Assembly: GCF_000023865.1 (NCBI RefSeq)
Contig: NC_013159.1
Span: forward strand, 894,001-958,000
DNA from: Saccharomonospora viridis DSM 43017
GTDB taxonomy: Bacteria > Actinomycetota > Actinomycetes > Mycobacteriales > Pseudonocardiaceae
DNA: 64,000 nucleotides
Direction of reading: 5' to 3'
Of the stretch, positions 50,016 through 60,595 are shown in pieces (the stretch's first letter is position 1; each line of letters begins with the position of its first letter). A program made the position numbers and the translations under genes. Below the pieces are notes generated by a model. That model was not told the origin of the DNA and ran no database searches. It saw nothing but the letters and a program-made list of their open reading frames with translations.

Positions 50016-50501
50016 GTGTTCACTGGGACCGTGGAGTTTCGCACGGTGCCGTTCGACCATCCCGACGCGGTCAAGCTCATCGATGCGGTGCAGCAGGAGT
50101 ACGTCACCCGTTACGGCGACCCGGACATCACCCCGGTCGATCCGGTCGAGTTCGCACCTCCCGGGGGGATCTTCCTCGTGGGCTACGCCGAAGGGACGCC
50201 CGCGGTGTGCGGTGGGTGGAGAGCGCACGATGACCCCGAGCCGCCGTTGGCGCCCGGGGACGCGGAGATGAAGCGGCTGTACGTCGTGCCCGCCATGCGC
50301 GGACGGGGATTCGCTCGGCGGATGCTCGCGGAGCTGGAACGCTCGGCTCGGGAAGCGGGCCGCACGCGGATGGTGTTGGAAACGGGTGAGAAACAACCCG
50401 AAGCCATCGCGCTGTATCGGTCGTCGGGCTACGAGACCATGCCGAAGTTCGGCGTGTACGCGAACGAACCGCTGAGCCTGTGCCTGGCGAAAACCCTGTG
50501 A
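50016..50501 (+). CDS. GNAT-family N-acetyltransferase
   Basis: A GNAT protein of about 161 residues with the acetyl-CoA loop in L-Y-V-V-P-A-M-R-G-R-G-F-A-R-R-M-L and the final A-I-A-L-Y-R-S-S-G-Y-E. It directly follows the thiL stop; possible starts are TTG 49995 (inside thiL), GTG 50016 or GTG 50031, with no clear ribosome-binding site for any. Substrate unknown. Confidence 0.88.
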   Translation: MFTGTVEFRTVPFDHPDAVKLIDAVQQEYVTRYGDPDITPVDPVEFAPPGGIFLVGYAEGTPAVCGGWRAHDDPEPPLAPGDAEMKRLYVVPAMRGRGFARRMLAELERSAREAGRTRMVLETGEKQPEAIALYRSSGYETMPKFGVYANEPLSLCLAKTL

Positions 50502-50517
50502 AACGCCCGGACCGTCG

Positions 50518-50601
50518 TGTCCGCAGCTCATGTAGCCGTGTCCGCAGTTCATGTAGCCGTGTCCGCAGGCCATGTCACCGTGTCCGCCGGTGACGTACAC
50601 C
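50518..50601 (-). repeat. 21-bp tandem repeats, third locus
   Basis: Four units (50518, 50539, 50560 and 50581, the last diverged) in reverse orientation, each starting TGTCCGCAG on the plus strand, with the core CATGTAGCCG. They begin 16 bp after the acetyltransferase stop and end shortly before ung. On the minus strand one frame reads C-G-H-G-Y-M-N repeats. Confidence 0.92.
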
Positions 50602-50664
50602 GGGGAAGCCATGACCTACGCCGGGAAACGGTGGGATCACCCCGCTGAGCTAAGCTGCCGTGCC

Positions 50665-51342
50665 GTGACCGCACGACCACTGCACGAGATCCTGGATCCG
50701 GGCTGGGCCAAAGCGCTGGAACCGGTCGCCGACGAAATCGCCGCCATGGGCCAGTTCCTGCGCGCCGAGATCGCGGCGGGGCGCACGTACCTGCCCGCCG
50801 GCGACAAGATCCTCCGCGCGTTCCAACAGCCGTTCGACGACGTACGCGTGCTGATCGTCGGACAGGACCCCTATCCCACACCGGGTCACCCGATCGGGTT
50901 GTCCTTCGCGGTCGCGCCGGATGTGCGTCCGCTCCCCAAGAGTCTCGTCAACATCTTCCGCGAGTACTGCGACGACCTCGGGTATCCGGAGCCGTCCAAC
51001 GGCGATCTCACCCCGTGGGCCGAACAAGGGGTACTGCTGCTCAACAGGGCGCTCACGGTGCAGCCCGGCAAACCGAACTCCCACCAGGGCAAGGGTTGGG
51101 AGGAGATCACCGAGCGGGCCATCGTGGCGCTGGTGGAACGGAACAAACCGTTGGTGGCGATCCTGTGGGGGAGCAACGCGCGCAAGCTCAAGCCACTGCT
51201 CGGCTCGGTCCCGTGTGTTGAATCGGTGCACCCGAGCCCGCTTTCAGCACGGAACGGTTTCTTCGGTTCCCGGCCGTTCAGCCGCACCAACGCGTTGCTC
51301 CGACAGCAAGGCGCCGAGCCGATCGACTGGAAACTGCCGTGA
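50665..51342 (+). CDS. ung: Uracil-DNA glycosylase, family 1
   Basis: Ung removes uracil from DNA. The 225-residue protein has the catalytic [24 protein letters not shown] and the leucine-loop H-P-S-P-L-S-A. GTG 50665 is the family-length start; the longer frame would include repeat DNA. The 21-bp repeats lie between it and the acetyltransferase. A bidirectional terminator follows. Confidence 0.96.
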   Translation: MTARPLHEILDPGWAKALEPVADEIAAMGQFLRAEIAAGRTYLPAGDKILRAFQQPFDDVRVLIVGQDPYPTPGHPIGLSFAVAPDVRPLPKSLVNIFREYCDDLGYPEPSNGDLTPWAEQGVLLLNRALTVQPGKPNSHQGKGWEEITERAIVALVERNKPLVAILWGSNARKLKPLLGSVPCVESVHPSPLSARNGFFGSRPFSRTNALLRQQGAEPIDWKLP

Positions 51343-51399
51343 CGGCGGCGTCACCACAGCGGTGGTGAAAGCGGTGGTGAACCTCTCCGAGGCATGACA

Positions 51400-51433
51400 A
51401 ACGGCTCGGCGACCCGCTGGTCACCGAGCCGTT
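51400..51433. terminator. Bidirectional terminator between ung and rpmB
   Basis: AACGGCTCGG-GACC (51400-51414, with one bulged base) pairs with GGTC-CCGAGCCGTT (51419-51433). Convergent genes on both sides. Confidence 0.85.
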
Positions 51434-51453
51434 CGACGTTGAAAGCCCGAGGG

Positions 51454-51645
51454 TCAGCCCCGAACGACCTTGCCCGCCTTGATGCAGGAGGTGCACACGT
51501 TCAGGCGCTTCTTCTGGGAAAGCCCGACCCTGGCGTGCACGGTCTGGATGTTCGGGTTCCACCGGCGGTTGGTGCGCCGGTGAGAGTGTGAGACCGACTT
51601 GCCGAAGCCCGGCCCCTTGCCACAGACGTCGCACACGGCAGCCAC
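51454..51645 (-). CDS. rpmB: Ribosomal protein L28, zinc-ribbon (C+) form
   Basis: A 63-residue large-subunit ribosomal protein: [28 protein letters not shown], and [10 protein letters not shown]. The two C-x-x-C pairs mark the zinc-containing type; actinobacteria often also carry a zinc-free paralogue used under zinc limitation. GTG 51645 after GAGGAG; longer frames upstream are not L28. Divergent from the DAK-domain gene. Confidence 0.96.
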   Translation of the reverse strand: MAAVCDVCGKGPGFGKSVSHSHRRTNRRWNPNIQTVHARVGLSQKKRLNVCTSCIKAGKVVRG

Positions 51646-51778
51646 GTCGAACACTCCTCGAAAAGATCGGTAAACGAACCACCCGGCGGCACCGGGCAAC
51701 TCGAACAGCTTAACTGGTGCGCTCTCCGCCACCTCAGCGGGGTCGCTACCCTCGCCTGAAGATGCCTCGATACCGGCT

Positions 51779-53458
51779 ATGGAGGATACGCGGGTGCGGG
51801 CCTTGGACGCGGAGGCGGTACGGGATTGGGCTGAAGCCTGTGTGCGCGACTTGCGCGCGTTACGGGGCGAGATCGACGATATCAACGTCTACCCCGTCGC
51901 CGATTCCGATACCGGCTCCAATCTGCTGCACACGATGACCGCTGCGCGGAACGCGTTGGCGGAGGTCGTGCCACCCAACGCGGGTGCCGCGCTGACCGCT
52001 TTGGCCGACGCCGCCGTACGAGCGGCGAAAGGCAACTCCGGAATCATCCTGTCGCAGGTGCTGCGGGGGATGGCCCGTTCGGCGGGGAACGCGGCGGAAC
52101 TCGACGGTGCGGCGCTGGCGGCCGCGTTGCGCGCGGCCGACACCGCGGCGACGGCGGCGGTGGCCCGCCCGATGGCGGGAACGATGCTCAGCGTGTTGCA
52201 TGCCGTGGCCGTCGCGCTCGACGAAACCTTCGGCTCGGACTTCGGCAGCGCCGACAGAACCACCGAAGCCACTGAAGCCGCCGAAGTCACCGCCACGACG
52301 GGGCCGGAGCCCGGTGAGGTCGCCACGCTGGCCGCCAAGATCGCCGCCGACGCGTTGGCGCAGACCCCGCACCAGCTCGCCCCCCTCGCCGCGGCGGGGG
52401 TGGTGGACGCGGGTGGCCGTGGACTGCTCGTCGTCCTCGACGCGCTCGCCGAGGCCCTGACCGGGGTCCGGAAACAGAGCTTCGACGACGTCACCGACAC
52501 GACCCACGCGAACACCGCTCAGCAGGCGTGGGAGGTCATGTACCTGCTCACCGTTTCTGACGAGAACCGGGCGGCGGCTTTGTCCGAACTACGCCGTGCA
52601 CTGTCGGAGCTGGGGGACAGCGTGACGGTGGCGGAGGCGGGTGAGGCCGAGTACGCGATCCACGTGCATTGCGCCGACATCGGCGCCGCACTGGAGGCGG
52701 GACTCGACCACGGCAGGCCGCATCACGTCCGGGTGGAGCCGTTGCTCACCCCGAAGCCCCCCGACACCGTCGCCGCGGGAGCCGACCGTGCCGTGGTGGC
52801 GGTGGTACACGGCGAGGCGCTGGCCCGGCTCATCGAGGCCGAGGGCACCCCCGTACTCACCGTGGCGGCGGATCGGGAACCCACCACCGAGGAACTTCTG
52901 AACCTGATCAACGGGACGGCCGCCGCCCACGTCACCGTCCTCCCCGGCGGGATCCACCTGACCGCGGCGGCCGAACGCGTCACCAATCACCCGATGGTGG
53001 CCGGTCGGGACGTCGTCGTGGTGCCGTGCTCCTCGCCCGTCCAGGTGCTGGCCGCCCTCGCGGTCCACGACCCTGGCCGCAGGGCGGGTGCCGACGTGGT
53101 GGCCATGGCCGAGGCGGCGGCGGCGACCCGCAGAGGCGAACTCACGGTCGCGGCCGAGGACGCCATCACGTGGGTCGGCCGGGTCTTTGCGGGGGACGTG
53201 CTGGGGTTCATCGACGGCGAGGTGGTGCTCGTCGAGCCGCGGGACACGGCCGATCGCGTGGAACGCGCGGCGATCGGGGTGCTCGACCGCATGCTCGCGG
53301 TGGGTGGCGAACTGGTCACCGTCCTCGTGGGGGACGACGCCCCCGCGGGCATCGCCGACGTCCTGGCCGAACACGTGCGCGCCGAACGGCCGGATGTCGA
53401 ACTGGTGTGTTATCCCGGTGGGCAGGCCGACGCGATGCTGCTGATAGGTGTGGAGTGA
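51779..53458 (+). CDS. DAK2-domain protein (FakA/YloV family)
   Basis: The 559-residue protein has an N-terminal DhaL/DAK2 kinase-like domain ([32 protein letters not shown]), which binds ATP and Mg, a middle domain and a C-terminal FakA-type domain (G-G-Q-A-D near the end). In Firmicutes such proteins phosphorylate fatty acids with a FakB partner. I see no FakB here, so the substrate is open. It overlaps the upstream region of recG (Rv2974c-like). Confidence 0.92.
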   Translation: MEDTRVRALDAEAVRDWAEACVRDLRALRGEIDDINVYPVADSDTGSNLLHTMTAARNALAEVVPPNAGAALTALADAAVRAAKGNSGIILSQVLRGMARSAGNAAELDGAALAAALRAADTAATAAVARPMAGTMLSVLHAVAVALDETFGSDFGSADRTTEATEAAEVTATTGPEPGEVATLAAKIAADALAQTPHQLAPLAAAGVVDAGGRGLLVVLDALAEALTGVRKQSFDDVTDTTHANTAQQAWEVMYLLTVSDENRAAALSELRRALSELGDSVTVAEAGEAEYAIHVHCADIGAALEAGLDHGRPHHVRVEPLLTPKPPDTVAAGADRAVVAVVHGEALARLIEAEGTPVLTVAADREPTTEELLNLINGTAAAHVTVLPGGIHLTAAAERVTNHPMVAGRDVVVVPCSSPVQVLAALAVHDPGRRAGADVVAMAEAAAATRRGELTVAAEDAITWVGRVFAGDVLGFIDGEVVLVEPRDTADRVERAAIGVLDRMLAVGGELVTVLVGDDAPAGIADVLAEHVRAERPDVELVCYPGGQADAMLLIGVE

Positions 53459-53459
53459 C

Positions 53460-55628
53460 ATGGCCGGGTTGGGTGACGGTCTCACGGACGTGGTGGGCGC
53501 GAGGACGGCGAAGGCGCTGGCCGCCTCGCTCGACCTGCACACCGTCGGGGACCTGCTGCGGCACTACCCGCGCCGGTACGCCCGCCGGGGTGAACTCACC
53601 GACATCGCCGGGCTGGAGATCGGCGAACACGTCACCGTGCTGGCCCGCGTGGAACACGTGACGAAGAAACCCATGCGTTCGCGCAAGGGGTCGATCCTGG
53701 AGGTCACCATCACCGACGGCCAGCGCAGGCTGTCGTGCGCGTTCTTCGGCAACCAGACGTGGCGGGAGCGCGAATTACGCCCGGGACGGACGGGATTGTT
53801 CGCGGGCAAGGTCACGATGTTCCGCCGCACGCTGCAACTGGCCAATCCGGAATACGAACTCATCGACACCGACTCCACCGACCCGGCCGATGGGTTGTCG
53901 ACTGTGGACGATTTCCTGTCCCAGATCATCCCGGTGTACCCGGCGGCACAGGGATTGCCGTCGTGGCGGATCGCCAAGGCGGTGCGCCAGACGTTGGAGC
54001 TGCTCGACGAGGAACCGGATCCGCTGCCGGAGTGGTTGCGCACCGAACACCGGCTGCCGACGTTGTTCGAGGCGTTGCACGACATCCACCGTCCGCGCAG
54101 CGACGCCGATCTGCAGGCCGCCCGCACCCGTCTCAAGTGGGACGAGGCGTTGGCGGTGCAACTGGTGCTCGCCCAACGCCGACATTCCTCCGGCGCGCGA
54201 CCCGCACCGGAGTGCCCCCCGCGTCGGGGCGGTATCGCGGAAGCGTTCGACGAACGGCTCCCCTTCCGCCTCACCGAGGGGCAACGCGAGGTCGGAGAGG
54301 CCATCAGCGTCGATCTGGCCGGGAAACACCCGATGAACCGGCTGCTGCAAGGCGAGGTCGGCAGTGGCAAGACCATCGTCGCGCTACGCGCGATGCTGCA
54401 GGTCGTGGACGCGGGCAGGCAGGCGGCCCTCCTCGCCCCCACGGAGGTGTTGGCCGCCCAACACGCGCGGTCGCTGCGGGAGATGCTCGGTGACCTGGCC
54501 CGGGCGGGCGAGTTGGGTGCTCCGGAGGTGGCGACCCGGGTCACGTTGCTCACCGGTTCCCTGCCCGCGCGGGAACGTAAACAGGCGTTGCTCGACGCGG
54601 CCAGCGGTGCGGCCGGGATCGTGGTGGGTACGCACGCATTGCTCAGCGAGCACGTCTCGTTCGCCGATCTCGCGTTCGTGGTGATCGACGAACAGCACCG
54701 TTTCGGGGTCGAGCAGCGCGACGCCCTGCGCACCCGGGGCTCGGAGGACACCAGTCCACACGTCCTGGTGATGACCGCGACACCCATTCCCAGGACCGTC
54801 GCGATGACCGTCTACGGCGATCTGGAGACCTCCTCGTTGCGACAGTTGCCCTCGGGCCGGTCGCCGATCTCCACCACCGTGGTGCCCGCGGCGGAGAAAC
54901 CCGCCTGGCTGGACCGGGCCTGGCAGCGGCTGCGGGAAGAGGTCGACAAAGGACACCAGGCGTACGTCGTGTGCCCACGCATCGGCGACGAACCGCCGTC
55001 GGACAAGACCGAACGTCCGCCGATCGCGGTGCTGGACCTCGCCCCCGAACTGGAAAGCGGTGTGCTCGCCGGGCTGCGGATCGGGGTGTTGCACGGCCGG
55101 CTGCCCGGGGACGAGAAGGACGCGGTGATGCGCGCCTTCGCCGCCGGTGAGTTGGACGTACTGGTGGCGACGACGGTCGTCGAGGTCGGGGTCAACGTCC
55201 CCAACGCCACACTCATGATCATCATGGACGCCGATCGGTTCGGGGTCAGTCAGCTGCACCAGCTGCGAGGCCGGGTGGGGCGAGGGGACGTGCCCGGCCT
55301 GTGCCTGCTCGTCACCGAGGCGGTCGACGGAACGGCCGCTCGGGCACGGCTGGCGGCCGTCGAATCGACCACCGACGGTTTCGAGCTGTCGAAACTCGAC
55401 CTGGAGCTGCGCAGGGAGGGGGACATCCTCGGGGCCGCGCAGTCGGGCAGGCGTTCGGGTCTGAAGCTGCTGTCGCTGTTGCGGGACGAGGACCTGATCG
55501 CGACGTCGCGGCGGGCCGCGCAGCGGATCGTGGCCGCCGACCCCGGACTCACGGAGTACCCGGGGCTCGCCAAGCTGGTCGCCGACACGATCGACGAGGA
55601 GCGCGCCGAGTACCTGGAGAAGAGCTGA
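53460..55628 (+). CDS. recG: ATP-dependent DNA helicase RecG
   Basis: RecG remodels stalled replication forks and branched DNA. The 722-residue protein has the N-terminal wedge/OB domain (R-Y-A-R-R-G-E-L-T-D-I), Walker A G-E-V-G-S-G-K-T, the DEAD-like box V-I-D-E-Q-H-R-F-G-V-E-Q-R, T-A-T-P-I-P-R-T and helicase motif VI H-Q-L-R-G-R-V-G-R-G. I take ATG 53460, two bases after the DAK stop; a start 12 bp earlier is possible. Confidence 0.97.
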   Translation: MAGLGDGLTDVVGARTAKALAASLDLHTVGDLLRHYPRRYARRGELTDIAGLEIGEHVTVLARVEHVTKKPMRSRKGSILEVTITDGQRRLSCAFFGNQTWRERELRPGRTGLFAGKVTMFRRTLQLANPEYELIDTDSTDPADGLSTVDDFLSQIIPVYPAAQGLPSWRIAKAVRQTLELLDEEPDPLPEWLRTEHRLPTLFEALHDIHRPRSDADLQAARTRLKWDEALAVQLVLAQRRHSSGARPAPECPPRRGGIAEAFDERLPFRLTEGQREVGEAISVDLAGKHPMNRLLQGEVGSGKTIVALRAMLQVVDAGRQAALLAPTEVLAAQHARSLREMLGDLARAGELGAPEVATRVTLLTGSLPARERKQALLDAASGAAGIVVGTHALLSEHVSFADLAFVVIDEQHRFGVEQRDALRTRGSEDTSPHVLVMTATPIPRTVAMTVYGDLETSSLRQLPSGRSPISTTVVPAAEKPAWLDRAWQRLREEVDKGHQAYVVCPRIGDEPPSDKTERPPIAVLDLAPELESGVLAGLRIGVLHGRLPGDEKDAVMRAFAAGELDVLVATTVVEVGVNVPNATLMIIMDADRFGVSQLHQLRGRVGRGDVPGLCLLVTEAVDGTAARARLAAVESTTDGFELSKLDLELRREGDILGAAQSGRRSGLKLLSLLRDEDLIATSRRAAQRIVAADPGLTEYPGLAKLVADTIDEERAEYLEKS

Positions 55629-55779
55629 GCGACCCGGTCGAACGCTATGACGTGCGCCGTCGGGGCGTCCCACATACCGGGCGCATGATCTCCGTCACGG
55701 CAAGTCGACCTCCCGCCGGGCCGGAAAGCCGGGGTAACGTCCCTTTCGCGACCGATCCGAAAACGGGAAGGGACCGGGC

Positions 55780-58700
55780 ATGTTCCGCAAGGTACTCGTC
55801 GCCAACAGGGGCGAGATCGCGATCCGCGCGTTCCGTGCGGCCTACGAGTTGGGCGCGGGAACCGTCGCGGTGTTCCCCTACGAGGACCGCAACTCACTGC
55901 ATCGGCTGAAAGCCGACGAGGCGTACGAGATCGGCGAGCCGGGTCACCCGGTGAGGGCCTATCTGTCGGTCGAGGAGATCGTGAACGCCGCCAGGCGGGC
56001 GGGTGCCGACGCGGTCTATCCGGGCTACGGGTTCCTCTCCGAGAACCCGGATCTGGCCAGGGCGTGCGAGGAAGCCGGGATCACGTTCATCGGGCCGAGT
56101 GCCGAGGTGTTGGAGCTGACCGGCAACAAGGCGCGCGCGGTACACGCGGCGAAGCAGGCCGGTGTCCCCGTCCTCGGGTCCTCGGAGCCGTCAGCCGATG
56201 TGGACACGCTGGTCGAGGCGGCCGAGGAGCTGGGCTTCCCGTTGTTCGTCAAGGCCGTCGCCGGTGGTGGTGGTCGCGGTATGCGGCTGGTACAGGACCG
56301 GGCCTCGTTGCGGGAGTCGATCGAGGCCGCGGCGCGCGAGGCCGAGTCGGCTTTCGGCGATCCCACGGTGTTCCTGGAGAAGGCGGTCGTCCAACCCCGG
56401 CACATCGAGGTGCAGATCCTCAGCGACGGGACCGGTCGTGAGGACGGTGTCATCCACCTGTACGAACGGGACTGCTCGGTGCAGCGACGGCACCAGAAGG
56501 TGATCGAACTCGCCCCGGCCCCCAATCTCGACCCCGAGTTGCGGGAACGCATCTGCGCCGACGCGGTGCGGTTCGCCCGGCAGATCGGATACCGCAACGC
56601 GGGCACGGTGGAATTCCTCGTGGACCGCGACGGCAACCACGTGTTCATCGAGATGAACCCACGCATCCAGGTGGAACACACGGTGACCGAGGAGGTCACC
56701 GACGTGGACCTGGTGCAGGCCCAGATGCGGATCGCCGCGGGGGAGACGCTGGCCGATCTCGGGTTGTCGCAGGAGACCGTGTACCTGCGTGGCGCGGCGT
56801 TGCAATGTCGCATCACCACCGAGGACCCGGCCAACGGATTCCGGCCCGACACCGGCATGATCAGCGCCTATCGATCACCCGGTGGGGCGGGGATCCGGCT
56901 CGACGGCGGTACGGCGTTCGCGGGTGCGGAGGTCAGCGCGCACTTCGACTCCATGCTCGTGAAGCTCACCTGCCGGGGCCGGACGTTCGCCACGGCCGTG
57001 GACAAGGCCCAGCGGGCGGTGGCCGAGTTCCGCATCCGGGGAGTGGCCACCAACATCCCGTTCCTGCAAGCCGTGCTCGACGACCCCGATTTCCGCGCGG
57101 GTCGCATCACCACGGCGTTCATCGAGGAACGTCCGTACCTGTTGACGGCTCGGCGTTCCGCCGACCGGGGCACCAGGCTGCTCACGTATCTGGCGGACGT
57201 GACCGTCAACAAGCCCCACGGCGAACGGCCCCGGCTGATCGACCCTGAGAAGAAGCTGCCCGAGGTGCCCGAGGGGGAGCCGCCCGCCGGCTCGAAGCAG
57301 AAGTTGGAGGAGCTCGGACCGGAGGGTTTCGCGCAGTGGCTGCGGTCGTCGCCGTATCTCGGCGTGACCGACACGACGTTCCGCGACGCCCACCAATCGC
57401 TGCTCGCCACCCGGGTGCGCACCAAGGACCTGCTCACGGTGGCGCCGGTCGTGGCGAGGACCACGCCGGAACTGCTGTCGGTGGAGTGCTGGGGCGGGGC
57501 GACCTACGACGTCGCGTTGCGATTCCTCGCCGAGGATCCGTGGGAGCGCCTGGCGGCGTTGCGTGAGGCGATCCCGAACATCTGCCTGCAGATGTTGTTG
57601 CGGGGCCGCAACACCGTGGGCTACACGCCGTACCCCACGGAGGTGACCGAGGCGTTCGTGGAGGAGGCCACCGCCACCGGCATCGACATCTTCCGCATCT
57701 TCGACGCCCTCAACGACGTCGAGCAGATGCGTCCGGCGATCGACGCGGTGCGGGCCACGGGGAAGGCCGTGGCCGAGGTGGCGCTGTGCTACACGTCCGA
57801 TCTGCTGGATCCCGACGAGAAGATCTACACGCTCGACTACTACCTCAAGCTCGCCGAGCAGATCGTCGGAGCGGGGGCGCACGTCCTGGCGATCAAGGAC
57901 ATGGCCGGGTTGTTGCGGGCACCCGCGGCGGCCAAGCTCGTGGGCGCGCTGCGCAGGGAATTCGACCTGCCGGTGCACATCCACACACACGACACGGCGG
58001 GTGGGCAGTTGGCGACCTATCTCGCCGCCGTCGGCGCGGGCGCGGACGCCGTGGACGGCGCCGTGGCGTCGATGGCGGGCACCACGTCGCAGCCGTCGTT
58101 GTCGGCGCTCGTGGCCGCCACCGACCATTCCGACCGGCCCACCGGTCTGAGCCTGCAGGCCGTCAGCGACCTGGAGCCGTACTGGGAGGCCGTGCGCAAG
58201 ATCTACGCGCCGTTCGAGGCCGGACTGGCGTCCCCCACAGGTCGGGTCTACCACCACGAGATCCCCGGTGGGCAGCTGTCGAACCTGCGCACCCAGGCCG
58301 TCGCGCTGGGATTGGGTGACCGGTTCGAGGAGATCGAGGCGATGTACGCCGCCGCCGACCGCATCCTCGGTCGCCTCGTGAAGGTCACCCCGTCGTCCAA
58401 GGTGGTCGGTGATCTGGCCCTGCATCTCGTGGGCGCGGGCGTGTCCCCCGAGGACTTCGAAGCCGATCCCGGCAAGTACGACATCCCCGATTCGGTGATC
58501 GGATTCCTGCGGGGCGAGCTGGGGGACCCGCCCGGTGGCTGGCCCGAGCCGTTCCGCAGCAAGGCGCTGCAGGGACGCGCACAACCCCGCCCGACCGCGG
58601 AACTGTCCGATGAGGATCGGCGGGAGCTGGCGGAGAACCGGCGGGCGACGTTGAACCGACTGTTGTTCCCGGGGCCGACGAAGGAGTTCGAGGAGCACCG

Positions 58701-59163
58701 CCATGACTACGGCGACACGAGTGTGTTGCCGAGCAAGGACTTCTTCTACGGGTTGCGCCCGGGTGAGGAGTACGCGGTCGATCTCGAGCCCGGGGTGCGG
58801 TTGCTGATCGAGTTGGAGGCGATCGGGGAGGCCGACGAACGGGGCATCCGCATCGTCATGGCGACCCTCAACGGACAGCTGCGACCCATCCAGGTGCGCG
58901 ACCGTTCGGTGGCCGTCGACCTGCCGGCGAAGGAGAAGGCCGACAAGAACAACCCGAAGCACGTCGCGGCACCGTTCGCCGGCGTGGTGACGGCGACGGT
59001 GTCCGAGGGTGATGTCGTGAAGGCGGGTGACACCGTGGCGACGATCGAGGCGATGAAGATGGAGGCCACCATCACCGCCCAGACCGGTGGCACGGTGTCG
59101 CGACTGGCCATCAACTCCGTGCAGCAGGTGGAAGGCGGCGACCTGCTGGTGGTCCTGGAGTAA
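55780..59163 (+). CDS. pyc: Pyruvate carboxylase
   Basis: Pyc makes oxaloacetate from pyruvate, bicarbonate and ATP. The 1127-residue single-chain enzyme has, in order, biotin carboxylase (V-A-N-R-G-E-I-A-I-R, Y-P-G-Y-G-F-L-S-E-N, A-G-G-G-G-R-G-M), carboxyltransferase (D-T-T-F-R-D-A-H-Q-S-L-L-A-T-R) and the biotin carrier with E-A-M-K-M-E. ATG 55780 at a M-F-R-K-V-L-V-A-N start. It supplies C4 units and competes for pyruvate with the IlvB and CimA reactions. Confidence 0.98.
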   Translation: MFRKVLVANRGEIAIRAFRAAYELGAGTVAVFPYEDRNSLHRLKADEAYEIGEPGHPVRAYLSVEEIVNAARRAGADAVYPGYGFLSENPDLARACEEAGITFIGPSAEVLELTGNKARAVHAAKQAGVPVLGSSEPSADVDTLVEAAEELGFPLFVKAVAGGGGRGMRLVQDRASLRESIEAAAREAESAFGDPTVFLEKAVVQPRHIEVQILSDGTGREDGVIHLYERDCSVQRRHQKVIELAPAPNLDPELRERICADAVRFARQIGYRNAGTVEFLVDRDGNHVFIEMNPRIQVEHTVTEEVTDVDLVQAQMRIAAGETLADLGLSQETVYLRGAALQCRITTEDPANGFRPDTGMISAYRSPGGAGIRLDGGTAFAGAEVSAHFDSMLVKLTCRGRTFATAVDKAQRAVAEFRIRGVATNIPFLQAVLDDPDFRAGRITTAFIEERPYLLTARRSADRGTRLLTYLADVTVNKPHGERPRLIDPEKKLPEVPEGEPPAGSKQKLEELGPEGFAQWLRSSPYLGVTDTTFRDAHQSLLATRVRTKDLLTVAPVVARTTPELLSVECWGGATYDVALRFLAEDPWERLAALREAIPNICLQMLLRGRNTVGYTPYPTEVTEAFVEEATATGIDIFRIFDALNDVEQMRPAIDAVRATGKAVAEVALCYTSDLLDPDEKIYTLDYYLKLAEQIVGAGAHVLAIKDMAGLLRAPAAAKLVGALRREFDLPVHIHTHDTAGGQLATYLAAVGAGADAVDGAVASMAGTTSQPSLSALVAATDHSDRPTGLSLQAVSDLEPYWEAVRKIYAPFEAGLASPTGRVYHHEIPGGQLSNLRTQAVALGLGDRFEEIEAMYAAADRILGRLVKVTPSSKVVGDLALHLVGAGVSPEDFEADPGKYDIPDSVIGFLRGELGDPPGGWPEPFRSKALQGRAQPRPTAELSDEDRRELAENRRATLNRLLFPGPTKEFEEHRHDYGDTSVLPSKDFFYGLRPGEEYAVDLEPGVRLLIELEAIGEADERGIRIVMATLNGQLRPIQVRDRSVAVDLPAKEKADKNNPKHVAAPFAGVVTATVSEGDVVKAGDTVATIEAMKMEATITAQTGGTVSRLAINSVQQVEGGDLLVVLE

Positions 59164-59230
59164 CCAGGTCGGTTCTCGTCGACGTCGTCGATGTAGCCGA
59201 CGTCACCGTCCCGCCCCTAGGGTGAACGTC

Positions 59231-60064
59231 ATGCGTGTGCATGCGGTGCCGCAATGGCAGGGAGCGGGGTGGGACGGAGCGCCTTCTCGGTTGCCCGTCG
59301 GGTGCGAGGTACTCGCCTCGCTCGCCGAGGAGGTGCTCGGCACACCCGTTTCGCGGGTGCCGGTCGACCATGAGGGTTCCCCCGTCGAACGCGGTGTGGT
59401 CAACCGCGCCGCGTTGCTCGGAAACCGTCCCGCGCAGCTCATGGTGTTGGAGAACCCTGAAGGTCCGGTGCTGACGCTCGGCGGGGACTGCGCGAGCGAC
59501 CTCGTGCCGATCGGGGTCGCCCGCTACCGCTACGGGCCGAAACTGGGGGTGCTGTGGTTCGACGCGCACGCCGACGCCAACACCCCGGACACCTCACCGT
59601 CCGGCGCGTTCCACGGCATGGTGCTGCGGGCGCTGCTCGGCGAGGGCGACGAAGACTTCGTGGCCGACCCCGCCGTGGAGCCGGGACGTGCCGTGCTGGT
59701 GGGGACGCGGTCGTTCGACCCCGCCGAGACGGAGGCCGTCCGGGCCGGGGTGCTCCGCCACGTGCCACCCCCCGCGGAACCGGCCGACGTCGTCGCCGCG
59801 GTACGCGAGTCCGGGGCGGAGAGGCTGTACGTGCACGTCGACGTGGACGTACTCGACCCCGGGGAGTTCTCGGGAACCCACTATCACGAACCCGGCGGCC
59901 TCACCGTCGAGCGTCTCGTCGCCTGCCTGGACGCACTCGCCGAGTTCGACGTCGTCGGAGCGGCGCTGACTGAGTGCACGGCACAGGACCGTACGGAGGC
60001 CGCCGCGCTGATCCCCGTGGTGCGGGCACTGCACCGTTCACTGTCCCGCGCCGAAACTCGGTAG
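59231..60064 (+). CDS. Arginase/agmatinase-family protein
   Basis: The 277-residue ureohydrolase-fold protein has W-F-D-A-H-A-D-A-N-T-P and H-V-D-V-D-V-L-D-P metal motifs. The usual G-G-D-H is G-G-D-C (Cys87), a replacement seen in some actinobacterial members, so the first metal site may differ. ATG 59231, eight bases after a GGGTGAA stretch. Arginase, formimidoylglutamase or another guanidine hydrolase are all possible. Confidence 0.88.
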   Translation: MRVHAVPQWQGAGWDGAPSRLPVGCEVLASLAEEVLGTPVSRVPVDHEGSPVERGVVNRAALLGNRPAQLMVLENPEGPVLTLGGDCASDLVPIGVARYRYGPKLGVLWFDAHADANTPDTSPSGAFHGMVLRALLGEGDEDFVADPAVEPGRAVLVGTRSFDPAETEAVRAGVLRHVPPPAEPADVVAAVRESGAERLYVHVDVDVLDPGEFSGTHYHEPGGLTVERLVACLDALAEFDVVGAALTECTAQDRTEAAALIPVVRALHRSLSRAETR

Positions 60065-60088
60065 GGCGGAGTGTTTGGCTGATCGACA

Positions 60089-60595
60089 TGCCGATCAAGC
60101 GCTCGGCGCCGCCGTTACGCGGCGGCGAACGAGAAACCCTGCGCGCGTTCCTCGACTGATCACCGCGCCACGCTGGTGTGGAAGTGCGAAGGCCTGTCCG
60201 ACGAACAACTGCGCCGCTGTTCGATGCCGCCGTCGACGCTGTCGCTGTCGGGGCTCGTGCGGCACTTGGCCGAGGTGGAACGGGCCTGGTTCAGGCGAGT
60301 GATCAACGCCGAGGACGTGCCGCTGGTGTGGTCCGCCGACGGTGATTACCAGGCGGCGTACGACGCTAGCGCAGCCACGCGTTCAGAGACGTTCGCGGCG
60401 TGGGAGGCGGAGGTGGAGCATTCCCGTCGCATCGAGCGTGAGGCGGAGTCCCTCGATGTGACCGGGTATGACCCGCGTTCGGGCGAGCAGGTGTCGCTGC
60501 GGCTCGTGATGTCGCACTTGGTTCACGAATACGCGCGCCACAACGGGCACGCAGACTTCCTGCGCGAGGGAGTCGACGGCACCGTCGGGGCGTAA
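60089..60595 (+). pseudogene. DUF664 (DinB-like) gene, frameshifted
   Basis: Two frames together make one DUF664 protein. From ATG 60089 the N-terminus runs M-P-I-K-R-S-A-P-P-L-R-G-G-E-R to F-L-D, then hits TGA at 60157. Removing one base around 60158 restores F-L-D-Y-H-R-A-T-L-V-W-K-C-E-G-L and continues to L-V-H-E-Y-A-R-H-N-G-H-A-D-F-L-R. The family is a four-helix bundle with His metal ligands. Either a recent mutation or a sequencing error. Confidence 0.75.

Noticed and set aside
49869-50612. Minus-strand ORF beginning with Cys-Gly-His repeats
   Set aside because: Only the repeat part is notable; the rest is the complement of the acetyltransferase and thiL. Kept as a repeat finding, not as a gene.
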